DNA of 32,409 nt, from positions 1-32,409 of the forward strand of contig JBGOUJ010000013.1 of the NCBI GenBank assembly GCA_041477005.1. The letters run 5' to 3'. Each line of letters opens with the position of its first letter. Positions within the stretch are counted from its first letter, which is position 1. Positions 24,010 through 31,405 of this stretch are shown here, piece after piece. Made by a program: the position numbers and the translations under genes. This stretch comes from JBGOUJ01 sp041477005 (GTDB lineage Bacteria; Acidobacteriota; Terriglobia; Bryobacterales; JACQDG01). Below the pieces are notes generated by a model. The model saw only the letters and a program-made list of their open reading frames with translations, was not told where the DNA came from and made no database searches.

Positions 24010-26485
24010 GGAAAGCGGCATCTTGCAGTTGGACTGCCACTGGCCGGCGGATGGTCCATCGGTTGCAAGTCTCTCCAGCGGCATGCACTCCAGCAATCCC
24101 CCGCTCGCCGAGGCGGCGGCTCTCATCGAGAAGGGCCGGTTCCGCCTGCTCTCCCTGGATATCTTCGATACGATCGTCTGGCGGAGCTTCCCCCGCCCCA
24201 CGGACCTGTTTTACGCCCTCGGGCGGGCGGCGCAGGAACGAGGCTGGCTGGAGGAGTCTTCCTCTCCCGAAGGTTTTGCCACGCTCCGCGAGGAGAGCGA
24301 GGCCTTGGCCCGCAACCGGAAGCGCCACACCGCTGAAGTAACCCTGGAGGAGATCTACCAGAGCTTTCCCCGCCGATTCCTTCGCAACGCCGGCCCGGAC
24401 GAAGTCCTGCGGCTCGAGCTCGAAATCGAACGCGCCGCTACCCACCCGAACGAGGAAGTAGTCCGGCTCGCCCGCTACGCGCGGGAGCGGGGCCTTCGGA
24501 TTGCTTTCGTCTCCGACACTTACCTCCCTGAAGAGCACCTCCGCGCCGTACTACCTGTCGATGCCGACTTCCTCGTTTCCTCTTGCTCGCATGGCCTCGC
24601 CAAGACGCAAGGACTGCACAAAGCCCTGCTTCTGCATTCCGGCGTCCGTCCAGCGCAGATTCTCCACCTGGGGGACAATCGGGAAGCCGACGTCGAGGCG
24701 CCGGCCCGACTTGGTATCACCACGCTCTGGTTTCCCAAATTTCCTCCCGCGCTCCAGATCGCGATCGACTCGGAACTGCCTTTCTTGCGCCCGGAACGAG
24801 CGCATTGCCTTTCCGGAGCCGGCGGGGACTACGGGATCACCAGCTTGCGTTCGCAGGCGCTCCACGCCAACGCAAACGTCGCCGACCCGTATCGCGCCTG
24901 GGGAGCCACGGTGCTGGGCCCGGCTATGGCCGGTTTCTGCGGCTGGATCCTCCGGCGCTGCCGCGAGATGGGTGTGCGCGAGGCGTTGTACCTGATGCGC
25001 GAGGGGCGCGTCCTGCGCCGGATGACGCGCCGGCTCGACCCATCCTTCCGGGCTCTGGAGTTCCACATTTCGCGATTCGTTGCCGTCAAAGCCTGCATCC
25101 TGTCCGGCACGTTTGAGGAGCTGCTGCGCTTCCTGGCGAGACCCAGCCCGGCGCCGGCCGCCGAGCTTCTGGCGGACCTGGCCATCGACGCTACCGAAGC
25201 CGGAGTAGCCCCGGATGCGCTCATCGAAGGCGATGCCGCGCGCGAGCTGGCCCGCGCCATTCACTCCAAACCCGATCTCCGCCGCCGGGCCGTCGAAGCA
25301 TCGCGGGAGCTCCGCCGGCGTTTGCTCGCTCATCTGTTTCAGGTCCTGCCGGAGCCGCCGGCGACCCTGGCCGTGGTCGACCTCGGCTACGCCGGAACCA
25401 TCCAGCAGTGCCTGCAGCAGATTCTCGATCACGAGGGCCTCCTCACCCGCACCCACGGCCTCTACCTGGTGACAAATCGGGGCATCGGCAAATTGCAGAG
25501 AGCCGGCGCCGCCGCTGAGAGCTACCTCGCGGACCAGGACCAGCCCGTCTGGTTCTCCCACCCCTTTACGCGCTGCCCGGAGACGGTTGAGCAGTCGCTG
25601 ATGTGCGATTGCGGTACCACCATCGGCTACGCCCCGGACGGAACGCCCGTCACGGGCGAGATCCGTATTCCGGACTGGCAGCGGGAAGCCATCGCCAGCG
25701 TGCAGGCCGGAGCGTTCGATTTCATCGAGCGTTGGGCGGAGCGCTCCACGCGTTGCGAGCCGGAGCCGGAGAGGCTCCGCTCTCTCATTCGCTTTATCGT
25801 GGTTCGCGCGCTGACTTCGCCGACCGAGGCCGAGATCGAGGCCTTCGGCTCCTGGCATCACGACGAGAACTTCGGCTCGCACACCACGCGAACCTTGACC
25901 AGTTGCCGCGTTCCGGACCTCTACCTGCGGCACATGTCGGCCCACCAGCTTGCCAGCCTGCGGAGCGGGGACGTCTACTGGGTCTTTGGCCTGGCCCGGC
26001 ATCTAAGCCCGGTGCTGGGCGAAGCGGTCAAGTGCATCTTCTTGCGTAAGGCGCCGCCTGAGGCGTTTCACGCGCCGCTGCCGGAGGCCTGCCTTCGTTT
26101 TTGCTGGGATGACGGCAGCGCCCATCAATCCACTGCTCATGTTTGGCTTTCGAATCGCGGCACGGTGTGGAACCGCTTTACGCTGCAGTTTCGTCAGGCG
26201 AGTCTGACCAGCATCGGCATAGCGGTCGACGAACATCCCGCCGGTTTCGATCTCACGGGTGCGGCGCTCCGGCTCGTCGAGCGCGCCGAGTGCGAGAAGG
26301 TCTTGTGGATTGCGGCCGGCAGCTTCCGGGACGAGTCGGGAGCACCGATCTTGCCTGGAAACGAGTTGCGGCCTGGAACCCGCTATGTCGCGCCGGTGGT
26401 GGGGGTCGCGGACTTCACCGGCATCGTTCACGTCGATCTCTTCTTCCTGGCGCGCGTCCGCGAACACGAACCATGTCTCTGCTGA
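24008..26485 (+). CDS. HAD-superfamily multidomain protein (COG5610-like)
   Basis: The N-terminal 250 residues form a HAD hydrolase domain: motif I LSLDIFDTIVW (nucleophile Asp51 and Asp54), motif II FVSDTYLP, and motif IV region LHLGDNREADVEAPARLGI. The remaining 550 residues include a conserved-looking block (VVDLGYAGTIQQCLQQILDH) and no membrane segment. Such proteins are commonly found beside glycosyltransferases and methyltransferases in surface-glycan loci; the substrate is unknown. GGGGAG 11 bases upstream supports the ATG at 24008 (825 residues), though the ATG at 24083 is possible. Its start codon overlaps that of the divergent glycosyltransferase. The stop overlaps the next gene by 13 bases. 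Confidence 0.7.
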   Translation: MESGILQLDCHWPADGPSVASLSSGMHSSNPPLAEAAALIEKGRFRLLSLDIFDTIVWRSFPRPTDLFYALGRAAQERGWLEESSSPEGFATLREESEALARNRKRHTAEVTLEEIYQSFPRRFLRNAGPDEVLRLELEIERAATHPNEEVVRLARYARERGLRIAFVSDTYLPEEHLRAVLPVDADFLVSSCSHGLAKTQGLHKALLLHSGVRPAQILHLGDNREADVEAPARLGITTLWFPKFPPALQIAIDSELPFLRPERAHCLSGAGGDYGITSLRSQALHANANVADPYRAWGATVLGPAMAGFCGWILRRCREMGVREALYLMREGRVLRRMTRRLDPSFRALEFHISRFVAVKACILSGTFEELLRFLARPSPAPAAELLADLAIDATEAGVAPDALIEGDAARELARAIHSKPDLRRRAVEASRELRRRLLAHLFQVLPEPPATLAVVDLGYAGTIQQCLQQILDHEGLLTRTHGLYLVTNRGIGKLQRAGAAAESYLADQDQPVWFSHPFTRCPETVEQSLMCDCGTTIGYAPDGTPVTGEIRIPDWQREAIASVQAGAFDFIERWAERSTRCEPEPERLRSLIRFIVVRALTSPTEAEIEAFGSWHHDENFGSHTTRTLTSCRVPDLYLRHMSAHQLASLRSGDVYWVFGLARHLSPVLGEAVKCIFLRKAPPEAFHAPLPEACLRFCWDDGSAHQSTAHVWLSNRGTVWNRFTLQFRQASLTSIGIAVDEHPAGFDLTGAALRLVERAECEKVLWIAAGSFRDESGAPILPGNELRPGTRYVAPVVGVADFTGIVHVDLFFLARVREHEPCLC

Positions 26486-27297
26486 TCCACTCCATGAGCG
26501 AGCTCTCCTGCCTCATACTGCCGTTGCTTGAAATGGCAGGCTGCCGGCGCATCGTCGAGGTTGGAGCCGAGTTCGGTGGGATGACATCCCTGCTGGCTGA
26601 TTATGTCCGGCGTTCCGCCGGCTCTCTCATCAGCATCGACCCGGCTCCCCGGCCTGAGTTGCGCGAGCTGCTGCAGCAGGATTCCAGCGCGCTCCTGGTG
26701 GAAAGAAAGAGTCTGGAGGCGCTGCCCGAGGTCGAGCTGGCCGACGCCTACTTGCTCGACGGCGACCACAACTACTACACCGTTCTCCACGAGCTGGCGA
26801 TTACCTTCGGGCGCCACCAGAAAGGCGGCGCCCACCCCCTCGTGTTTCTCCACGACGTCGGGTGGCCGTGCGCCTGGCGCGATCTGTACTATGACCCCGA
26901 CTCGATCCCGTCCGCCTGGCGCCATCCGTACGACTGGGACCGCGGCGTGACGCTCGACAACCCGGAGTTGATCGAAGGCGGTTTTCGCGGCTGCGGTTTC
27001 TGGGCCGCTGCCCTCCGCGAGGGCGGTCCCCGCAACGGCGTGCGCAAAGCAGTCGAAGACTTCCTGACCGTCTGCGGCGAGCCGTTGTCCTTTCGCCTCA
27101 TTCCCGCCGTGTTCGGTCTCGGTGTCTTGTATTCGCCCGCCGCGTCCTGGTCGGAGAAAGTTTCCCTTTCGCTCGCCCCTTACGATCGCAACCCCCTGCT
27201 CGAAAAGCTGGAGCGCAACCGCCTGGAAAACTATCTCAAGGTCATCGAGTTCCAGGATAGGGAGGCCGAACGCCTCGTGACCGTCGAGCAGGTCTGA
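26473..27297 (+). CDS. SAM-dependent methyltransferase-like protein
   Basis: The 274-residue product has a Rossmann-type start (CRRIVEVGAEFGGMTSLLAD, about residues 18-37) with an acidic end to the second strand (SLISIDPAPRPELRE), then ADAYLLDGDHNYYTVLHELA and VFLHDVGWPCAWRDLYYDP, as in Methyltransf_24-type class I methyltransferases. The ATG overlaps the 3' end of the HAD gene by 13 bases, so the two are translationally coupled. A role in modifying a glycan is inferred only from the neighbours. A frame extending upstream to 26143 lies inside the HAD gene and is not needed. Confidence 0.65.
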   Translation: MSLLIHSMSELSCLILPLLEMAGCRRIVEVGAEFGGMTSLLADYVRRSAGSLISIDPAPRPELRELLQQDSSALLVERKSLEALPEVELADAYLLDGDHNYYTVLHELAITFGRHQKGGAHPLVFLHDVGWPCAWRDLYYDPDSIPSAWRHPYDWDRGVTLDNPELIEGGFRGCGFWAAALREGGPRNGVRKAVEDFLTVCGEPLSFRLIPAVFGLGVLYSPAASWSEKVSLSLAPYDRNPLLEKLERNRLENYLKVIEFQDREAERLVTVEQV

Positions 27298-27308
27298 CGA
27301 GAGCTGCC

Positions 27309-27548
27309 TCAGTGCAGAAAGTACAGCCTCTCGAGCGCAACCATCTCCCGCTGCCGTCGCATCCATTCCTGCTCGACGAGCCATCCCAGCGTTACGAAGA
27401 ACGCGAGCATTGCCGCCGACTGCCGGGCGGCCTGCGAATTCCGTTGCAATACGCCTCGAATGATCTCCAGGTCGTCGTCACTCAACTTTCGCAATAGCAG
27501 CGATAGCCCCGACGCTCCTTGGGACGTTGCGCAAGATTGTGTGGCCAT
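27309..27548 (-). CDS. Small hypothetical protein with one membrane segment
   Basis: The 79 residues are not recognised. A hydrophobic stretch lies at about residues 47-60 (AAMLAFFVTLGWLVEQEW region), with a charged amphipathic N-terminal half (LLLRKLSDDDLEIIRGVLQR) and a charged C-terminus. It follows flaF by 82 bases on the same strand. A TCCGATAA box in that gap resembles a sigma-28 -10 element. Flagellar involvement is suggested only by position. Confidence 0.5.
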   Translation of the reverse strand: MATQSCATSQGASGLSLLLRKLSDDDLEIIRGVLQRNSQAARQSAAMLAFFVTLGWLVEQEWMRRQREMVALERLYFLH

Positions 27549-27578
27549 TCCAGCTCCGAGTGAGTTCCCTCAGAGCTT

Positions 27579-27605
27579 TTATCGGATGAAGTGGGGGCGC
27601 TATCC
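27579..27605 (-). promoter_or_regulatory. Weak sigma-28-like box before the small membrane ORF
   Basis: The minus strand has TCCGATAA at 27586-27579, close to the sigma-28 -10 consensus GCCGATAA. Fifteen bases upstream is GGAT, a poor match to the -35 TAAA. The predicted start leaves a short leader of about 24 bases before the ATG at 27548. Confidence 0.2.
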
Positions 27606-27630
27606 CGGAAAAAGCGCGCCCGAGGCCGGG

Positions 27631-28089
27631 TTATAGGCACAACTCGAACGAATCTTCTTCGCCGGCCGGCCCCGTGGCAGAACCGGGCTTGGCGGCGTCG
27701 CCCGGCTTTTCCGCCAATCCTTCCGCGAGCTGGCGGTTGATATCGATCAGGGTACGAACCTTGGCTCGATCGGGCGCTGCCAGCACCTGCATCGTGCAAC
27801 GGTCTATGTAGTTGCTTAGAATCAACAGGTTGCGTCTAAGATCCCGCGGCAGGGGAGTGGCCTGCGAGGCCAGGTCCGTCTGGTAAATCGTCCACAGCCG
27901 CTGGTTGTAGTGCAGGGCCTCGGCCAGCGCCTCGAGCGCCTCCCGGGAATCAATGGAATCCCACTGCTGCAACACAGACTCCAGCCGATGGGCCGCTTTC
28001 AGCAGCACGACCACATCAAGAGCGCGGCCCTCCAACCCGTCCTTCTGAATGGGCTCGTAAACCGGCGCTGAACCTTGTGAATTCGACAC
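27631..28089 (-). CDS. flaF: Flagellar biosynthesis regulator FlaF
   Basis: In Caulobacter, FlaF is needed for flagellin synthesis and works against FlbT, which represses flagellin mRNA translation. The family core is clear: ALEALAEALHYNQRLWTIYQ, then TDLASQATPLPRDLRRNLLI, LSNYIDRCTMQVLAAPDRA and LIDINRQLAEGL. The best start is GTG at 28089, giving 152 residues, because AGGAGGAG lies three bases upstream. A longer open frame to 28284 adds unconserved residues. The C-terminus carries a Gly/Ala/acidic tail. A sigma-54 box and an array of CTGCCA/TGGCAG boxes lie upstream. FlbT is not found nearby. Confidence 0.85.
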   Translation of the reverse strand: MSNSQGSAPVYEPIQKDGLEGRALDVVVLLKAAHRLESVLQQWDSIDSREALEALAEALHYNQRLWTIYQTDLASQATPLPRDLRRNLLILSNYIDRCTMQVLAAPDRAKVRTLIDINRQLAEGLAEKPGDAAKPGSATGPAGEEDSFELCL

Positions 28090-28121
28090 GGTCTCCTCCT
28101 GGGAAGACTGCCGTACAACTC

Positions 28122-28138
28122 CGCACTTACGCTGCCAT
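28122..28138 (-). promoter_or_regulatory. Sigma-54 promoter candidate for flaF
   Basis: The minus strand reads ATGGCAGCGTAAGTGCG: TGGCA at -24 and TGC at -12, correctly spaced. The predicted start near 28111 leaves a leader of about 21 bases containing the AGGAGGAG ribosome binding site. The TGGCA is also part of the inverted box array just upstream, which weakens the promoter reading slightly. Confidence 0.42.
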
Positions 28139-28168
28139 CCTGGCAGTGCTGCCATCTGGCAAACTGCC
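28132..28168. repeat. Array of inverted CTGCCA/TGGCAG boxes upstream of flaF
   Basis: Within 37 bases the + strand shows CTGCCA (28132-28137), TGGCAG (28141-28146), CTGCCA (28149-28154), TGGCA (28157-28161) and CTGCC (28164-28168). Neighbouring boxes are in alternating orientation and form perfect inverted pairs. They lie between flaG and flaF at the predicted sigma-54 promoter and could be operator half-sites or a hairpin cluster. Confidence 0.5.
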
Positions 28169-28268
28169 GCCTTTGATTTTGAGAGCCTTCCCCGCTGCCC
28201 GATCCGGCTGCTGAAAAGCCTGGCAACCCCTCCGAAACAGTCCGTTCGCCTGCTCCTCGCAGCAGATG

Positions 28269-28570
28269 TCAGCGCGCCTGACACTTCCGGCGCAGCTCCG
28301 CGGCCATTCGTAGGGCTTCCTCTGGAGGGATCTGGAATATGACGCCTCCGGTGGCCTTGTCCATGAGCTTAATCACCGTGCCACGGGTGGCCGGGTCGAT
28401 GGCAATGCTGTAGTATTTGCCCGCCGCTAGCGTCTCCAAGTCGCTCTTGTTCAGAAACTGAACGGCATGTACAACATCCCCATTTGCTGCGTTTCGCGAA
28501 CCTGCCCGGCTCTCCAGGCGCTGGAGGCAGCGCCGGTGATCGGATCCACGGGGTAATTTCGATCCGGCAT
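28269..28570 (-). pseudogene. flaG: flaG, interrupted by a one-base frameshift
   Basis: The ATG at 28570 is preceded by AGAAGGG and opens a frame of 39 codons ending at 28451 (MPDRNYPVDPITGAASSAWR ...). An overlapping frame, displaced by -1 and lacking an ATG start, continues to 28269 with a clear FlaG C-terminus (VVHAVQFLNKSDLETLAAGK, then GTVIKLMDKATGGVIFQIPP and EEALRMAAELRRK). Joining the frames at the GGGG run (28478-28481 on the + strand, written CCCC) yields 100 residues, a normal FlaG length. One missing G would explain it: a true mutation, an assembly error or slippage. FlaG proteins influence filament length. Confidence 0.72.
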
Positions 28571-28679
28571 ACTACCCTTCTGTAAGGCGGCCTGAATTCG
28601 GCCTCACTCGGGTTTTCGGCTGAAACCATGTCAATATCCCTGCAAAATTTGCGTTTGCCGCCCTGCTCCACATCGCGGC

Positions 28680-28706
28680 TGATACGGAACCGCTTCGGAC
28701 CGATAA
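28680..28706 (+). promoter_or_regulatory. Sigma-28-like promoter for motA
   Basis: ACCGATAA at 28699-28706 matches seven of eight bases of the sigma-28 -10 consensus. TGAT lies exactly 15 bases upstream, where TAAA is expected, a weak -35. The motor genes are classic FliA targets, and fliA is in this window. The predicted start leaves about 49 bases before the motA ATG. The rest of the 191-base flaG-motA gap shows no gene. Confidence 0.35.
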
Positions 28707-28761
28707 CCAAGATGGAACCGGACGGGATTCGTGCCCCGAACCCTGCCCGGCCGATCGAATC

Positions 28762-29622
28762 ATGCTCGTTATTGTTGGCATTCTCCTTGTCTTTGGCGCC
28801 ATCGCCACCGGGTACCTGCTCGAGAAGGGCAACCTGCTGGTGCTGCTGCAGCCCGCCGAGCTCATCATCATCGGTGGGGCGGCGATCGGGACCCTCCTTA
28901 CTGCCAATCCGATCCATCTCCTCAAGGAAATTTTTCAGGGCATGCTGGGCACTCTGAAGGGAAGCAAATACACGAAACCGTATTTCGGCGAGACTCTTAA
29001 GATGCTCTATGACCTGTTCGCCCATGTCCGCAAGGTCGGCGTGGCGGCCGTGGAGCAGGACGTTGATGAACCCGAAAAAAGCCAGGTCTTCTCCAAGTAC
29101 CCCAAGTTCCTCACCGATCACACCGCTCTCCACTTCCTCTGCGACACCTTTCGCACCTATACAAGCGGCGCAGTGGGGCACATGGACATTGATCACTTGA
29201 TGGAGACCGAGATCGAGGTGCTCCAGGAAGAGCTGCACCGGCCGGTCCAAGCCTTGCATACCGTCGCCGACTGTCTGCCGGGCCTGGGGATCGTCGCAGC
29301 GGTGCTGGGTGTTGTGATCACCATGGGTTCGCTGGGCGGGCCGCCGGAGGAGGTCGGACAGAAAGTGGCTGCCGCCCTGGTCGGAACCTTTCTCGGCATA
29401 CTGCTCTGCTACGGCGTTGTGGGGCCGCTGGCGAACAACATGGCCGTCTCCCGGGAAGATGAAATCCTTTACTACCGTTGCCTCCGGGAAGGAGTCAACA
29501 GCTTCGTCAAAGGCGCAGCGCCCATGCTGGCGGTTGAGTTTGCGCGCCGCACCATCCCCGATCATTTGCGACCGAGTTTCCAGGAGATGGAGACCTTGTG
29601 TCGTGGCACAGGGGCGCCATGA
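28762..29622 (+). CDS. motA: Flagellar stator protein MotA
   Basis: MotA forms the proton-driven stator channel with MotB. The 286 residues are close to the E. coli length, with paired membrane helices at both ends of a large cytoplasmic loop. Key residues align with E. coli numbering: Pro173 (CLPGLGIVAAVLG), Pro222 (VVGPLANN), and the FliG-contacting charges Arg90 and Glu98 (HVRKVGVAAVEQD). This points to an enteric-type proton motor, not PomA. There is no evident ribosome binding site. The stop overlaps the motB start (ATGA). Confidence 0.95.
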   Translation: MLVIVGILLVFGAIATGYLLEKGNLLVLLQPAELIIIGGAAIGTLLTANPIHLLKEIFQGMLGTLKGSKYTKPYFGETLKMLYDLFAHVRKVGVAAVEQDVDEPEKSQVFSKYPKFLTDHTALHFLCDTFRTYTSGAVGHMDIDHLMETEIEVLQEELHRPVQALHTVADCLPGLGIVAAVLGVVITMGSLGGPPEEVGQKVAAALVGTFLGILLCYGVVGPLANNMAVSREDEILYYRCLREGVNSFVKGAAPMLAVEFARRTIPDHLRPSFQEMETLCRGTGAP

Positions 29623-30365
29623 GCGCTGCACGTGCCTCGGCCAAGGCCGCACCGCCGATTATCCTGATAAAGAAAACGCGCCGGGCCCACGGCGGCCATC
29701 ACGGAGGGGCCTGGAAGGTGGCCTATGCGGATTTCGTCACCGCGATGCTGGCCCTGTTTATTGTCCTCTGGCTGCTCAGCAGCAGCGTGAAGGTGCAAAA
29801 GGCCGTAGGCGGCTACTTTCAAAATCCCCGCGGAGACGGCCGCCTGGCCGGCACCAGAAAGAGCGGCTCCGGCGAGGCGCTCGAGTTGCGAAAAGAACAG
29901 ATGACAGAGCTCAAAGAGCGGATACACCGGGCCATGGCGCAAGAGGTTAAGGAGTTCGAAGCCTTCAAGGATCAGGTGCAGATTACCATCACCGAAGAGG
30001 GTCTACGCGTCGAGCTCCTGGAAACCGAAAAGGGCACGTTCTTCGACACCGGCAAGGTCAGCCCTACGGTGGCCGGCGCTGACATACTCTCTACGCTCGG
30101 GCAAGAGCTGGGGAAACTGCCCAACAAGGTGCTGGTGGAGGGCCACACCGACGCTCGTCCCTATGCCGCCACTAGTATCTACTCGAACTGGGAGCTTTCT
30201 TCCGATCGTGCCAATGCGGCCCGCCGCCTGATGCAGGGCAACGGCCTGCGCTCCGATCAGGTAACACAGATCCGCGGCTTCGCCGATCAGTCCCTTCGGA
30301 AGAAAAGTGAACCCGAAGACCCGTCCAACCGCCGCGTATCCATCATCATCAAATACCAGGAGTGA
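29619..30365 (+). CDS. motB: Flagellar stator protein MotB
   Basis: MotB anchors the stator to peptidoglycan. From the ATG at 29619 it has 248 residues: a basic N-terminus, a single membrane helix starting with the proton-binding Asp38 (VAYADFVTAMLALFIVLWLL), a plug/linker region, and an OmpA-like peptidoglycan-binding domain (VLVEGHTDARPY, then LSSDRANAARRLMQGNGLRS and SNRRVSIIIKY). The ATG overlaps the motA stop, and CAGGGG lies just upstream; a GTG at 29598 would only add seven residues. Confidence 0.95.
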   Translation: MSAARASAKAAPPIILIKKTRRAHGGHHGGAWKVAYADFVTAMLALFIVLWLLSSSVKVQKAVGGYFQNPRGDGRLAGTRKSGSGEALELRKEQMTELKERIHRAMAQEVKEFEAFKDQVQITITEEGLRVELLETEKGTFFDTGKVSPTVAGADILSTLGQELGKLPNKVLVEGHTDARPYAATSIYSNWELSSDRANAARRLMQGNGLRSDQVTQIRGFADQSLRKKSEPEDPSNRRVSIIIKYQE

Positions 30366-30397
30366 AGATATTGCTTCGGCCTCACCCGCCCCCGGGC

Positions 30398-31042
30398 CTA
30401 CACCAGCCCGTAGGAACGAAGCTCGGCGGCCGTCACCCAGGGAGTCCGCAGGGCCAGATTTAAGTCGAATAACTGAGCTCCCTTGGCGCTCCGGATCAGG
30501 ATTTGACGATCGGTAAAGCTCAGGTCAGCCCGCCCGGGGAAGGCTTCGTACGCTTCGAGCTGATCAAACTGCAATTCGGCCGGGTTGATGCCGGCCTTCT
30601 TGATCGCATCGAGCAGCGGCGCGAGCGAGTGGACCGTTGAGGCCACGCTGTATTCACTGAGGTCGAGCCCCGGGACCGAAGGAACCGACGTTGCGGAAAC
30701 CTCGCCTGAACCGTTACCGGTCGTGGCTGGCGCGTCTTGCTGCCCCTGCGCCTGGTTCGGCTGATTAGTGGCCGTACCGATCCCGCCCGGCGTGGAAAAC
30801 GCCGTCGAAGATACAAGCCCCGCGACGTGGACCGAAGTCACTGAGGTCGCCTGTGGCTGGCTGGCAGTCACGCCGGCGGGCACAGGCTCCCCGCCTGACG
30901 ACCCGGATGAATCGGCGTCGGTCTCAAGCGGGAGTCCCTCGAATAAAGCCTGGAAGCTGTTGTGTGCGAATCGCTGGGGTTTCGGACCCGCGGCCGAAAC
31001 CAGGTTTTGACTCGACTGAATCTTGGTTGTTTGTTCGGTCAT
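30398..31042 (-). CDS. Hypothetical protein, low-complexity, convergent with motB
   Basis: The 214 residues are not recognised. From the ATG at 31042, supported by GGAG eight bases upstream, there is a Ser/Thr/Gly/Gln-rich, probably disordered region (residues 50-130) with no signal peptide, then a compact C-terminal part (SVASTVHSLAPLLDAIKKAG, ELQFDQLEAYEAF, FTDRQILIRSAKGAQLFDLN). The disordered-plus-folded plan is reminiscent of secreted flagellar substrates such as FliK, but no family motif is seen. A longer frame to 31213 has no supporting ribosome binding site. Confidence 0.55.
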   Translation of the reverse strand: MTEQTTKIQSSQNLVSAAGPKPQRFAHNSFQALFEGLPLETDADSSGSSGGEPVPAGVTASQPQATSVTSVHVAGLVSSTAFSTPGGIGTATNQPNQAQGQQDAPATTGNGSGEVSATSVPSVPGLDLSEYSVASTVHSLAPLLDAIKKAGINPAELQFDQLEAYEAFPGRADLSFTDRQILIRSAKGAQLFDLNLALRTPWVTAAELRSYGLV

Positions 31043-31405
31043 GACAAGCTCCAGGGGGGCGTAAAGCACCTGGAGCGCCAAACGCACCCCGAGCAGAGTG
31101 AGCCGCTTCAGAGGCGGGAAACGCCCTTCGAGCACGGGCCCCTGCCGGGAACGCCAATTGGTTGGCGCAGCCTCAGAAAGGTACGCCAATTGCTTGCCTT
31201 GGTAGATGTCCAATCCGCTGATGCGGTCTACCGCGCTCGGTGACTAGGTTAGCGCCAGGCTTATGGAAAACCAGGGCTGGCGGGCAAACGGGGGCGGTGA
31301 GCCAACCCAGCTTAATCTTGCGGCTCAACTAGGGCCAATTGCGTATCGCACCGCATTTCAAAATTGCGCATACTAAACCAATTCATTGCGAGGACCTAAT
31401 CTTTC
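31043..31405. other. Intergenic region between divergent genes, with repeated GCCAATTG
   Basis: No convincing gene is seen in these 363 bases. GCCAATTG occurs three times, at 31153-31160, 31185-31192 and 31334-31341. The first two belong to ACGCCAATTG copies spaced 32 bases apart, about three helical turns. The first is also part of an inverted repeat, GCCAA-TTGG-TTGGC (31153-31166). These could be operator sites for either neighbouring gene. No sigma-54 or sigma-28 site was convincing. Confidence 0.3.

Noticed and set aside
28629..28645. Sigma-54 box before motA (ATGTCAATATCCCTGCA)
   Set aside because: The essential GG at -24 is GT; the sigma-28-like site further downstream fits motA better.
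28369..29652. Long open frame on the minus strand opposite motA
   Set aside because: It is antisense to the clear motA gene and has no family similarity; high GC content generates such frames.
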